From an uncultured Slackia sp. (lineage in GTDB: Bacteria > Actinomycetota > Coriobacteriia > Coriobacteriales > Eggerthellaceae): DNA of 64,000 nt. The position numbers and the translations under genes are program-made. The stretch lies in the NCBI RefSeq assembly GCF_934630525.1, contig NZ_CAKTVX010000003.1, positions 124,001-188,000 on the forward strand, given 5' to 3'. Every line of letters starts with the position of its first letter. The first letter of the stretch is position 1. The notes beneath the pieces were generated by a model. That model was given only the letters and a program-made list of their open reading frames with translations, was not told the DNA's origin and did not search any database. Shown in pieces: positions 16,078-24,561 of this stretch.

Positions 16078-16836
16078 CTATTCCGCCTCGTTTCCTTTCC
16101 CATCGCAAGCCGCGTCGTCGTGATGCGCTTGCTTGTATGCCTTGAGCGCCGCTCGCTGGGCGGCGCGCTTGTTGGCGTATGCCTGCTTTTCGGCGCGCTT
16201 CTTTTGGCGGGCAGCTTCGGCAGCCGCACGCGCGGGAGCCTCGGCGGCTTCCTTGGCGGCCTTCGCGGCAGCGCGCTCGGCCTTGCGAGCCTCGCGTTCT
16301 TCAGCGGCTTCTATCTTGGAAAACACGCAACCACAGTAGTTCTGGCGATACATGCCCATGGCCTTGCTGCGCCGCGTGGCCTCGGGGTATTGGTCGCGAT
16401 AATCGCGGAACACCGGCGCCAGGCCGTGGGGCTCGCACGCGCGCTCGAGCTCCTCGCGGATGGTTTCCGTATATTGATAGGGGCTCACCGTGAGCGTAGT
16501 GGCCACGCCTTCGTAACCGTTGGCCGCGGCATACGCGCACGCCTCTTCCAGGCGAAGGCGATAGCACGCGCGGCAGCGGTCGGAACGCTGGTCGGGATCG
16601 GTGCCGAACACGCCGGCAGCGCGCGACCACGCCTGCGGGTCGTAGACACCCTCGATTACCTCGATGCCCTGTTCACGCGCGAAATCGAGCAGCACGTCGC
16701 GCCGGTGCTCATATTCCTCGGCCGGGTGGATGTTCGAATTCATGTAAGCAATCGCAATGTCGTGGCCTTCTTCAAGCAAGAGCCGCAAAGGCTCGAGCGT
16801 GCACGGGCAACAACACGCGTGCAAAAGCAACTTCAA
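16078..16836 (-). CDS. queH: Epoxyqueuosine reductase QueH
   Basis: A QueH (DUF208) protein, which reduces epoxyqueuosine to queuosine in tRNA and is unrelated to the cobalamin enzyme QueG. Cysteine-rich motifs are the N-terminal LLLHACCCPC, the RCRACYRLRLEEAC motif, and YCGCVFS. I favour the TTG at 16836, with GGAGG eight bases upstream; the ATG at 16851 is in frame but lacks a ribosome site. The last 70 or so residues are a highly charged Ala/Lys/Arg/Glu-rich tail, probably helical, beyond the catalytic domain. Next to queA and tgt, it completes the last three steps of queuosine synthesis. Confidence 0.92.
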   Translation of the reverse strand: MKLLLHACCCPCTLEPLRLLLEEGHDIAIAYMNSNIHPAEEYEHRRDVLLDFAREQGIEVIEGVYDPQAWSRAAGVFGTDPDQRSDRCRACYRLRLEEACAYAAANGYEGVATTLTVSPYQYTETIREELERACEPHGLAPVFRDYRDQYPEATRRSKAMGMYRQNYCGCVFSKIEAAEEREARKAERAAAKAAKEAAEAPARAAAEAARQKKRAEKQAYANKRAAQRAALKAYKQAHHDDAACDGKGNEAE

Positions 16837-16984
16837 AGACGGCACCTCCATCACAGCTGGTCAACGAATTCGAGCGCACCCGCGCCCCTTTACCAAAACT
16901 TGTTTATACTACCATTTTGCATTCGCCGCCGCATGCGCTACCGCGCGCGGAACGGCCCATTTCAAAGAGATTCGAGGATTTTCC

Positions 16985-17713
16985 ATGGCTCGCTCATACA
17001 CCACCGTATTTTTCGACCTCGACGGCACGCTTTTGCCCATGGACACCGACGTGTTCATGAAGCGCTATTTCAAGGCGCTCGGCGCGTTCGCCGCGGAAAA
17101 CGGACTCGACTCCGACATGTGCCTGGGCGCGGTGATGGCGGGCGTGAAGGCCATGGCGAAATCGGACGGAAGCGCCACCAACCACAACGTGTTTTGGGAG
17201 GCGTTCACGAAGGCGACCGGTTTTGACGCCGAAGAGATGAAAACGCTGTTCGCGCGCTTCTACGAGGGCCCGTTTTCCCAGGTGGGAGAAGGCGTGCAGG
17301 CAAACCCCGAGGCCGCGCGCGCCGTGGCGATTCTGAAGAAGAAGGGCTATCGCGTGGCGGTGACCACCATGCCCATGTTCCCGCTGGCGGCCGTGCACGA
17401 GCGCATTCGCTGGGCAGGCCTTGACCCCGACGATTTCGAGTTCGCCACCGATTACGAAACCTGCTATGCCGTGAAGCCTATGCCCCGCTACTACGAAGAT
17501 TGCCTGGCGCGCGCGGGCGTGGCGGCCGACGAGGTGCTCATGGTGGGCAACCACAACCGCGAAGACGGCCTGGCGACTAAAGTGGGTTGCGACATTTATT
17601 TCGTAACCGATCACCTGATTGAGTCGGAAGAAGGCCTGAACGTTTCCGAATGCAAGCACGGCATCATGGCCGAGTTCGCCTATTGGTGCGAGGCGCTGCC
17701 GAGCTTGAAATAG
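16985..17713 (+). CDS. HAD-superfamily hydrolase
   Basis: A 242-residue haloacid-dehalogenase-type phosphatase. Motif I is FFDLDGTLLPMD near residues 8-19 with both catalytic aspartates, motif II is VAVTTMP near 125, and the C-terminal lysine and acidic motifs are KPMPRYYEDCL and VGNHNREDGLA. It resembles phosphoglycolate-phosphatase-like members with a helical cap. The ATG at 16985 follows GAGGATTTTCC. It is divergent from queH. The substrate is unknown; in the last motif an asparagine replaces the more usual aspartate (VGNHNRED versus VGDxxxD), which may change metal binding. Confidence 0.85.
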   Translation: MARSYTTVFFDLDGTLLPMDTDVFMKRYFKALGAFAAENGLDSDMCLGAVMAGVKAMAKSDGSATNHNVFWEAFTKATGFDAEEMKTLFARFYEGPFSQVGEGVQANPEAARAVAILKKKGYRVAVTTMPMFPLAAVHERIRWAGLDPDDFEFATDYETCYAVKPMPRYYEDCLARAGVAADEVLMVGNHNREDGLATKVGCDIYFVTDHLIESEEGLNVSECKHGIMAEFAYWCEALPSLK

Positions 17714-17737
17714 AGAGCAACTGCGCGCTTCGCATGT

Positions 17738-17843
17738 TATAATGCAAGAGACGGCAGCGCCCGCCGTGACTAAAGCTTTTGGGACCTTAGCTACGGGTGA
17801 TGCTAGTCGGTTTTAGAATGGCCAGGTACCCGCCTGGTCATTC
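17738..17843 (+). ncRNA. Candidate antisense RNA of a type I toxin locus
   Basis: An extended -10 promoter (TG-T-TATAAT, 17735-17743) would start a plus-strand RNA near 17750. It could end at the hairpin 17816-17843 (GAATGgCCAGG/CCTGGtCATTC). This hairpin overlaps the 3' end of a small minus-strand ORF, so the RNA would be convergent with, and partly complementary to, the toxin-like mRNA. Its first bases match the first bases of that mRNA in inverted orientation. No transcript evidence is available. Confidence 0.5.
17816..17843. terminator. Shared bidirectional terminator hairpin
   Basis: An 11-bp stem with one mismatch and a 6-base loop lies between the two convergent short transcripts. It includes the stop codon of the 40-residue ORF. 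T-runs are short on both sides. Confidence 0.5.
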
Positions 17844-17960
17844 TCGTTTCCGGGCATCATCTTTCTTTCTCTTTTCAATCCTGCGTTGGGTTCGGTCGTA
17901 TATGGCCAAAACGGTTGTTGTGATAGTGCAGCAAGCTGCCAGGCACATCACTATTTCCAT
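17838..17960 (-). CDS. 40-residue membrane peptide, candidate type I toxin
   Basis: A small ORF with a strong site, AAGGAG, nine bases before the ATG at 17960, and an extended -10 promoter (TGG-TATAAT, minus strand, 18027-18032) giving a leader of about 60 bases. The peptide has one hydrophobic span (about residues 3-20, CLAACCTITTTVLAIY) followed by a strongly charged tail (RRIEKRKKDDARKRE). This is the shape of Fst/TxpA-like type I toxins. The convergent antisense-like promoter and overlapping terminator support that reading. I do not recognise a specific family by sequence. Confidence 0.55.
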   Translation of the reverse strand: MEIVMCLAACCTITTTVLAIYDRTQRRIEKRKKDDARKRE

Positions 17961-18227
17961 GGTGGTAGCTCCTTGTCTCTCGAAGGAAGCATCACCCGCA
18001 GGAACGGCGGAGCACTGCCAATCAGCATTATACCAAACATATGTACGCTATTCAGGCATTGCGAGTTTCATAACGGAAGACACCCGCCCGCCATCCCCTT
18101 TTTCGTCGGCCGATAAAGCGAGCCCGCAGCAACTAAGAAAATCGACGATGGCCACACCAACCGCACTGCTTCGCCTACTATTGCGTATGACATACCGTCG
18201 CCACAAAAGCGTTGCTTAGGGGGAATC

Positions 18228-20054
18228 ATGGCCGACGTTCTAACGCGAATCGGAATTACCTCAGACGAAAGTACGCGAACAGCAATCGAGGAGCTCATGA
18301 TTGAGCGCGTCGCGCGTCGCCATCCCGAGGTCGCTGCGGCGGTAAAAAGCATGGGCGAGCGCGCAGACCTGCAATCCGTGGCTCGCTGGATAAACGAGCA
18401 CGACGTCGAGTTGCCAGACGGAATCGGCTGCGAGCTGGTTTCTTATTCCCATACCGCAGAGTGGCGCATGCCGCACGACGTTAGCTACGATGGGCGCATG
18501 TACGCGTCGCAAACGGCTTGCTCTCTTCTTTTTTGCTTGAGGGCGGAGGTCGACGACATAAGCCAGCTTGACTTTTTTGCGGAAGCTACAGCGCTTGGTT
18601 TAACGTTTGGAGCATGCATTCTAGGGTGGCAATACAGCGGATCTGACAGAACGAATCTTATTCAATGTCTCAAATCGAATGGGAAAACCCTCGAACCCGC
18701 TACGCCGCTTTTCATTACGCCCGATTTGTTAAAAGCGTCGCTCGACCGCGATTCCAACAAACTCGTAAACATCTCACTAGATGCTCTTTTCGACCTGTGT
18801 TGTTGCGTAGACACGGGCGAATGCATCGATTTCGCAAGCACAGCATGCGCCCTGGCAATTACCGATGAACTTGTAGCAGACGCAATCGAGTGGCACCGCA
18901 ACTACGAGCGATACTCCTTTCGAGAAACGCGAGTCCCCATTACGCTCCACGCCGAATCGGCGCTATCGGAAGAATACTATTCGAATGACGAGCAGAAACA
19001 AGATGCTTTCCTGAAGGCCTGCCGCTCGGCCTTAATAAGCCTGCCCGTAGTCATCCCGCTCGAATTCCTCACCGATAGCCGAGAGTCGAAATTGCTCATC
19101 CCTGGACAAAGCATTGAAGTCCAGGCGCTCGACACCGCCGATTTCCAGAAAGCAATCCCAAGCTTTCTCTCTGGAACAAGCAGGTATTACGAGTTCCTTG
19201 ATGCGCCCTGCCAAATCATTGCCACGATTCCGGGGAAAGAGCGCCCGACCGTAACCCCAAATCCCAAATTAGCGAAATACGTTGTCGATAAGCATTCGCT
19301 CTTGGGCGCGACAACGTGGGCGGGGCTTTACCTTCTGGCAGCGCTAATCCCCCATCTGCATGCTTCGGTGCTCAAAAACAAACCTGTGTACTCAGACGAT
19401 CGCGGCGACGCGAGTTACTCGTGCCAAATTGCCTTCGAACTTGCCGATGCCGAAATCGACGAGGCGATTCGTGATGCACTGAGCTATTTCAAAGAAAGCC
19501 GGCATGCCCCCAGAAAAACGGTAATGCCTCCGCAGCCTCTCGAGATAGGGCCCTACGACACTTCCCTTGCACCCGCTTGGCCGAAAACGGCAGCAGCGCA
19601 AAAGAAGGCCGCCGCCAAGCTCTCGAAAACCTCAGCTCGAACCCTGCCCGCCACGAGACTCATCAAGGCATGGAAGTGCGCTGGCTTGCCGGAAATAGCG
19701 ACCGCGGAAAACGGCTTTTTGCCTAGAGGGGTCGAATTTATCGAGGTGAAGAGCAAGCAAATGGGCGTAAGGCGGACCCGTATCGTTGCCCCGGAGGAGA
19801 GCGCGAATACCTTCCCCGACGTATTCACGGAAATCGAACCTGATTTCCAGGAGCCCAAGACCCCGCGCGTGTCGGAAATGGTTGGCCAATGCCCATCGCA
19901 AAGCAGATGTTCGGCGATTCTGGGCGATATCGAAGCCGTGTCTGAGGTGAATGTCGAAAAGCTCGATGCCCAAACGATGCTTTATGCGCTTTATGCCCAA
20001 GGCGTCATCGATGCCGACCAGCTCGCAGGCTACAAGCCGATTCCATCCTGTTAG
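18228..20054 (+). CDS. Unrecognised 608-residue protein
   Basis: I do not recognise a family. The ATG at 18228 follows TTAGGGGGAATC. There is no signal peptide and no membrane segment. The first 560 residues are mixed alpha/beta in character. Residues about 430-480 are Ala/Lys/Pro-rich and look like a flexible linker, and the C-terminus (LDAQTMLYALYAQGVIDADQLAGYKPIP) looks like a short helical domain. Codon use is somewhat less GC-rich than the nap or que genes, and its neighbours are a toxin-like locus and a Schlafen-type gene, so it may be accessory cargo. It has its own terminator. Confidence 0.75.
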   Translation: MADVLTRIGITSDESTRTAIEELMIERVARRHPEVAAAVKSMGERADLQSVARWINEHDVELPDGIGCELVSYSHTAEWRMPHDVSYDGRMYASQTACSLLFCLRAEVDDISQLDFFAEATALGLTFGACILGWQYSGSDRTNLIQCLKSNGKTLEPATPLFITPDLLKASLDRDSNKLVNISLDALFDLCCCVDTGECIDFASTACALAITDELVADAIEWHRNYERYSFRETRVPITLHAESALSEEYYSNDEQKQDAFLKACRSALISLPVVIPLEFLTDSRESKLLIPGQSIEVQALDTADFQKAIPSFLSGTSRYYEFLDAPCQIIATIPGKERPTVTPNPKLAKYVVDKHSLLGATTWAGLYLLAALIPHLHASVLKNKPVYSDDRGDASYSCQIAFELADAEIDEAIRDALSYFKESRHAPRKTVMPPQPLEIGPYDTSLAPAWPKTAAAQKKAAAKLSKTSARTLPATRLIKAWKCAGLPEIATAENGFLPRGVEFIEVKSKQMGVRRTRIVAPEESANTFPDVFTEIEPDFQEPKTPRVSEMVGQCPSQSRCSAILGDIEAVSEVNVEKLDAQTMLYALYAQGVIDADQLAGYKPIPSC

Positions 20055-20076
20055 CCAAGGGCGCAACCGCAACCGC

Positions 20077-20112
20077 AAAGGGGGACGACGCACGAGCGCC
20101 ATCCCCCTTTTT
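20077..20112 (+). terminator. Terminator of the 608-residue gene
   Basis: The stem AAAGGGGGA/TCCCCCTTT with a partly paired inner part and a T-run lies 23 bases after the stop codon. Confidence 0.75.
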
Positions 20113-20124
20113 CGTCGACCGATT

Positions 20125-20182
20125 CCGACGCAAAACCGACGCAAATTTTTACGTCCGTTTTGCGTCGGTTTTTTCGTATAAT
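20125..20182 (+). promoter_or_regulatory. 12-bp inverted repeat, T-run and adjoining TATAAT
   Basis: CCGACGCAAAAC (20125-20136) and GTTTTGCGTCGG (20157-20168) form a perfect stem, extended by an inner GACG/CGTC, and run directly into TTTTTT. TATAAT follows at 20177-20182. It reads either as a second terminator set against the promoter of the next gene, or as an operator covering its -35 region. Confidence 0.55.
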
Positions 20183-20227
20183 TCCACATAAAACAGACCG
20201 ACGATTGTGCGGAAGGAGCAGGCCGGC

Positions 20228-21478
20228 ATGAAAGAAAGCAGAACCATCGAATGGAAAGAGTCCGTCTCGAATTCGTTTCTTAAAACGGTGAGCGCCTTCG
20301 CCAATTACGGATCCGGCAGCATTGTTTTCGGCATCGCCGACGATGGCTCCGTCAAAGGCCTCGCCGATACAAGGGCGGCGTGCCTGGACATCGAAAACAA
20401 AATCAACGACTCCATCGACCCCATGCCATTCTTCTCGCTCACCGAAAACACGCGCAAGAAAACCGTCACCCTTGCCGTTGAGGAGGGGCCGAGCAAGCCC
20501 TACCTGTACAAAGGAAAAGCTTACCGCAGGTCAGACACGGCAACCGTAGAGGTCGATAGCGTCGAGCTGCGCAGGCTCGTGCTCGCTGGCCAAAACATGC
20601 ATTTCGAAGAACTGCCCTGCCCCAAACAAGATTTGACGTTTCACGCACTTGAAGAAAAACTCGAGGCCGAGCACGTCGTGAAGGCGCTCAACGGGGACGT
20701 TTTGAGAACGTTCAACCTGTTCAATTTCGAAGCGGGCTTCAACAACGCCGCGCTCATAGTTTCCGACCAAAACACCTTCCCCGGAATCGACGTCGCGAAG
20801 TTCGGAGAAAATATCAACACCATTGCCGACCGTGCAACATTCGAGGAAATGTCGGTGATCGAGCAAATCGATGGCGCCTGCACGATGTTCGAGCGATACT
20901 ACAGCGTCGAAACAATCGAAGGCGCCCGTCGCACCAGGCATTATTCGATTCCCTACGAGGCATTCCGCGAAGCCGTCGCGAACGCCGTTGCGCATCGCAC
21001 GTGGGACGTTAACGCGAAAATCAGGATCGCGATGCACCCCGACCGCATCGAAATTTCCTCGCCTGGCGGGCTGCCCGCAGGCCTTGGGCGCGACGAATAT
21101 CTGAAGGGTTTCATTTCGCAGCTGCGCAACCCAATTCTTGCCAACGTGCTGTTCAGGCTCAACATCATCGAAATGTTCGGCACAGGAATTATGCGTATTC
21201 GCAGCTCATATGCCGAATATGAGCAGAAACCCGAATTCGATGTAAGCGAAAACGCCGTGCGAGTCACGCTTCCCGTGACCGACGCGAGGCCCGCTTTGAC
21301 CAGCGATGAGGAGCTGGTGTATCGATTCGTCAAGGAAGAAGGCTCGGCGGCAAGCGGGCAAATTGTCGCGAACTTCGAGTTCGGCAAAGACAAGGCCGTG
21401 AAGCTTCTGCGATCGCTTGTCGAGAAGCGCTATGTCGAGAAAACGGGCACCGGCCGCGGAACGAGGTATCGCGCATAA
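20228..21478 (+). CDS. AlbA_2/Schlafen-type ATP-binding transcriptional regulator
   Basis: A 416-residue protein. The N-terminal AlbA_2 (Schlafen-like, formerly AAA_4) domain shows TIEWKESVSNSFLKTVSAFANYGSGSIVFGIADDG at residues 6-40 and the YRRSDTATVEV motif. The middle has a GHKL/RecG-like ATP-binding C-domain (EAFREAVANAVAHRTW, then ISSPGGLPAGL and FGTGIMRI). A winged-helix end (SGQIVANFEFGKDKAVKLLRSL) could bind DNA. The ATG at 20228 follows GGAAGGAG. Such genes are common in accessory regions, near defence and toxin systems, but the function here is not known. Confidence 0.82.
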   Translation: MKESRTIEWKESVSNSFLKTVSAFANYGSGSIVFGIADDGSVKGLADTRAACLDIENKINDSIDPMPFFSLTENTRKKTVTLAVEEGPSKPYLYKGKAYRRSDTATVEVDSVELRRLVLAGQNMHFEELPCPKQDLTFHALEEKLEAEHVVKALNGDVLRTFNLFNFEAGFNNAALIVSDQNTFPGIDVAKFGENINTIADRATFEEMSVIEQIDGACTMFERYYSVETIEGARRTRHYSIPYEAFREAVANAVAHRTWDVNAKIRIAMHPDRIEISSPGGLPAGLGRDEYLKGFISQLRNPILANVLFRLNIIEMFGTGIMRIRSSYAEYEQKPEFDVSENAVRVTLPVTDARPALTSDEELVYRFVKEEGSAASGQIVANFEFGKDKAVKLLRSLVEKRYVEKTGTGRGTRYRA

Positions 21479-21874
21479 GAACGCCGGTGAAGAGACGGTC
21501 GGAAGAAGGCGGCCCTCGCACCCATCCGCCTTCAATCGCATACGCCGCATTCGAAAACGCGAACTACAACCCCCTATCTATTTCGCGTTTTTCAATTTTT
21601 TGCGATTTTGCGAAATAGAAGCGGCCACTTACTTCGCGTTTTCATTTTTCGTTGCGATGCGCGGAATAGAAATCCCCGCGAAACTCACGAATCGAAGCAC
21701 TCACAGCCCATAGGGAGAGCCAAACGGGATCGACGATTAGGGAACCGCCGGAGCGGTCCCTAGCAAACAACCCCACCGCAAACGAATGGTGGGCACCACA
21801 TACGCGATGCCCACCAACAGAAGGGAAAGCCATGCGGAGTTTAGAGGGAGGGAAGGGAGACTCCGCCGCTTAGA
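21479..21874. other. Intergenic region with tandem imperfect repeats and hairpins
   Basis: No gene is visible. CTATTTCGC (21578-21586) and GCGAAATAG (21610-21618) form a 9-bp dyad; a related unit follows at about 21632-21673 (TTCGCGTTTTCATTTTT...GGAATAGAA). Two hairpins, 21740-21760 and 21787-21816 (TGGTGGGCA/TGCCCACCA), lie just beyond the 3' end of the minus-strand flavoprotein gene and probably end its transcript. Confidence 0.5.
21787..21816 (-). terminator. Hairpin downstream of the flavoprotein gene
   Basis: A 9-bp perfect stem, TGGTGGGCA/TGCCCACCA, with a 12-base loop lies about 60 bases after the stop codon at 21875 on the minus strand. Confidence 0.45.
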
Positions 21875-23560
21875 TTATTTTTCGTCCCAAGGCTTGTTTG
21901 CCGACGCCGAACGAGCGGCAATACGGCCCCAAACCATGTTCTCGGCGTTATTGCCGCCGGAAATGCCATAGGTGTGGCTCGCCATGTTGCCGAAGCAGCC
22001 GGCCGCATACAAACGACCAATGGGCTTGTCGTCGACATCGAGCACCTGTGCATTCACGTCCTTCTTGGGGCCGCCGAGCGTCGAGCAGCCGCCAGGATAG
22101 AGGGGGTACGCGTAATACGGCGGGGTCGCGACCGGCGCAAGCGTAGCCTCCGTGCGCTGGAAATCGGGGTCGCTGCCAGCAGTGCAGTAGCCGTTGTACT
22201 TCTCGATGGTGGCCTTCACGGCCTCCGCATCGGGAGCATCGTCGACCTCGGCCATCTTCTCAATGAGTTCGTCAATCGTGTCGGCCTTCAGAATCCAACC
22301 CTTCTGGATCTCGGTCGAATTGTCCTCGCTCCAACCAGGATACTGGCCGCATTCCTCGGGAATGTCGCTCAGCGTCATGCCGATGGTGGTCGAGCCACCA
22401 GGCGTGTTCAGAGCGCCGCCTGCGGTAGCGCCGAGCGGTCCTGCATCGATAACGTTCTGATCAAGAATGACCCAGGTCGGAATGCGCTCGAAGTCGCACA
22501 GCTTCTCGTCGTTGAACTTCTCGAACTCGTGCCAACCGACATGCGGGCTCAGGAACGTCGATTCGGCGATCCAGCGGTTACCCAGGCGATCAAGCATCAC
22601 AAAGTTGTTCGCTTGAGGGGTAAGGGTGAATGCGTATTTCCACTCGAAATCTTTGAACCATGCGTTGTACGAGCCGATGACATTATTCATGTGCCACAGC
22701 TGCGCGCCAACATCCTGCACCATCTTAATGCCGTCGCCCGTGTTGAAAGGCCAGCCGTAGAAACCGTTCATCGGGTAGCACTTGCAGTAGGTATTCTTCA
22801 ACTCGTCGTTGAACTCGAAGCCGCCAGTGGTCATGATGACGCCCTTACGAGCCTTGATGGCATACTGCGTGCCGTCGTCGCCGATGTAGGTGTACGCACC
22901 AACGATTTCCTTGGTTTCGGGGTTCTGAATCAAGGTTTCGTCATGGCAGCTGAATTTAACCTCGATGCCCAAGTCGGCGCGAGCCTGGTCAAGCGTGTGC
23001 CAGCCTTCGTTGCCGCCCTTCGTCGCATCGCCGAACGAGCACACATGCATGGCCTCTGCGCCATCAATCCACGGATACTCGCAGCTTGACGTTCCGCCGG
23101 AAGCGTTGGTGCCCTTCTTCTTTTCGGTCTTTACGCCCCAACGATCGCAATAGTCCATGTTGTTGTAGCACTCTTCGGCCCATGCGCGCGCGATTTCCTC
23201 GGGCGTATGGCCCTTGGTGAAGCCGGTAATGTACTTCACGGCTCCATCCACGTCATCAATCCAGGTATACTCGCCCATGTTGATAGAGCTGTTTCCGCCA
23301 CCGCGCGACGGCGCCTTCTCGAGCACGAGCACCTCGCTATTGCCTTCGTCTTTTGCGGTGACCGCGGCCCACAAGCCAGCGCCGCCGTAGCCAATAACGA
23401 GCACGTCCGTTTCAAAATCCCACTTCGAAGGCATCCAATCTGCCGAAGAGTCGGAAGAGGCGCAGCCTCCCAGGCTCGTTGCGGCGGCTGCGCCGATAGC
23501 GGCAAGACCAGCGCCCTTCAGGAAATTACGACGAGAAAATCCCATTTCATTCCCTTCCAT
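21875..23560 (-). CDS. Exported FAD-dependent reductase (flavocytochrome c type)
   Basis: A 561-residue flavoprotein of the fumarate reductase family. A Tat motif, SRRNFLK (residues 9-15), precedes a lipobox, LGGC (Cys33). FAD binding is shown by VIGYGGAGLWAA near residue 52, a ...LVLEK strand end and the SRGGGNSSINMG segment; RLYAAGCFGN near the C-terminus closes the FAD site. The ATG at 23560 follows AAAGGGGA; the ATG at 23545 is an alternative. It carries no heme itself. It is 85 bases downstream of a multiheme cytochrome gene, which probably supplies electrons, a layout like the cardiac glycoside reductase pair of Eggerthella. The acceptor is unknown. Confidence 0.88.
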   Translation of the reverse strand: MEGNEMGFSRRNFLKGAGLAAIGAAAATSLGGCASSDSSADWMPSKWDFETDVLVIGYGGAGLWAAVTAKDEGNSEVLVLEKAPSRGGGNSSINMGEYTWIDDVDGAVKYITGFTKGHTPEEIARAWAEECYNNMDYCDRWGVKTEKKKGTNASGGTSSCEYPWIDGAEAMHVCSFGDATKGGNEGWHTLDQARADLGIEVKFSCHDETLIQNPETKEIVGAYTYIGDDGTQYAIKARKGVIMTTGGFEFNDELKNTYCKCYPMNGFYGWPFNTGDGIKMVQDVGAQLWHMNNVIGSYNAWFKDFEWKYAFTLTPQANNFVMLDRLGNRWIAESTFLSPHVGWHEFEKFNDEKLCDFERIPTWVILDQNVIDAGPLGATAGGALNTPGGSTTIGMTLSDIPEECGQYPGWSEDNSTEIQKGWILKADTIDELIEKMAEVDDAPDAEAVKATIEKYNGYCTAGSDPDFQRTEATLAPVATPPYYAYPLYPGGCSTLGGPKKDVNAQVLDVDDKPIGRLYAAGCFGNMASHTYGISGGNNAENMVWGRIAARSASANKPWDEK

Positions 23561-23645
23561 TTCGTTCCCCTTTCTTGAGCTTTTGCGCATGAAGCGCACT
23601 TGCTATCGCCCCGTGAAATCCCCTTTCGCCGGGGCGAGTTTCTAA

Positions 23646-24275
23646 CTAGCTGTGCTGGTGGCACGTATAGCACTCGAACACGTCGGCGTGGTGGCAACTC
23701 GTGCAGTACGACTTCGCATCGCCATCAAGATCGGTCTGCTCGGAATGCATGGTGTGGCAATTCGTGCAGGTGATGGCCTGATGGGTTTCAGTCGCCGGCA
23801 AATCGTGCGGATTAACCGTCTTGCCGTTCGAATCGGTGAGCGCCGTAACCGACGCCGTTTTCTGGGCAAGCTCACTTTGATCGTGACAGCCAAGGCACAC
23901 CTCGCTCGACACCTCGGTCTGCTTCAGGCGGGTCGGCTGACGATCGTCGGAGCTCGTGCCGTTGTGGAGCTTGGCAAGCTTTTCGGTGTCGGAATGGCAA
24001 TCGGCACAAGAAAGCGATGCGTGCTTCGACGCCGTGCATGCCGTATCGGCCTCAGACGAGACCTCGTTGGAATGGCACGTCGCGCAATCGGTGCTCGGCG
24101 ACCAGTCGGTCAGCGTGATGCTCTCCGTCGCAGCCGCGTCGGACTTGCTCGCGGTGTCGCTCGTCTGGGCGGGTTGGCAACCATACAAGGCCAGCACCAA
24201 AATCGACATCGCACCCATTACGGCACATGCCGCGCGCACCCTCGTTTTACGTTCGTTTCGAATCGAAGTATTCAT
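23646..24275 (-). CDS. Exported multiheme cytochrome c, six CxxCH motifs
   Basis: A 209-residue lipoprotein-type cytochrome. A hydrophobic N-terminus ends in LYGC, followed by six CxxCH motifs: CATCH, CADCH, CLGCH, CTNCH, CTSCH and CYTCH. It most resembles the small tetraheme/flavocytochrome c heme domains, with two extra sites at the C-terminus. The start is the ATG at 24275 behind GGGGGAGAA. It is first in an operon with the FAD reductase and divergent from a LuxR regulator, so it is probably that reductase's electron donor, itself reduced by a membrane quinol dehydrogenase not found here. Confidence 0.88.
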   Translation of the reverse strand: MNTSIRNERKTRVRAACAVMGAMSILVLALYGCQPAQTSDTASKSDAAATESITLTDWSPSTDCATCHSNEVSSEADTACTASKHASLSCADCHSDTEKLAKLHNGTSSDDRQPTRLKQTEVSSEVCLGCHDQSELAQKTASVTALTDSNGKTVNPHDLPATETHQAITCTNCHTMHSEQTDLDGDAKSYCTSCHHADVFECYTCHQHS

Positions 24276-24561
24276 TTCTCCCCCTTTCGCTGGCTTCGTC
24301 GAATACGTCGAGAAACGTACGCCACAATCGGCCGTAGCAAATCCCCTCAAGCAAATGAATTACGTTTGCCCAGCTCATAAATCATCTGTTACAGAGTATT
24401 TGTCCCATGGATGAAAACACTCGACCGAAAACCTGCTATTTTGTCATCGGGGAAACCGCGATTCGAATGTTCACGCGCGAGAAAGAATTGCTCGCGAAAG
24501 GGAGCGCGAACGAGCGCGTGGGCAATGCGCTTTTCGAATCGTGCACGGAGGGGGAAATCAA
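24276..24561. promoter_or_regulatory. Divergent cytochrome/LuxR promoter region
   Basis: The 286 bases hold a perfect 9-bp inverted pair, CGATTCGAA (about 24460) and TTCGAATCG (about 24534), around a GCGCGAGAAAG...CTCGCG segment. It is a candidate control site for both genes. Confidence 0.35.

Larger units (their letters stand above)
17753..18019. repeat. Inverted repeats flanking the toxin-like gene
   Basis: The arms GGCAGCGCCCGCCGT (17753-17767) and CGGGTGATGCT (17794-17804) recur inverted at 18004-18019 and 17988-17998. The -10 boxes just outside them are also mirrored. A readthrough toxin mRNA could pair its 5' leader, including sequence near the ribosome site, with its own 3' end. Confidence 0.6.
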
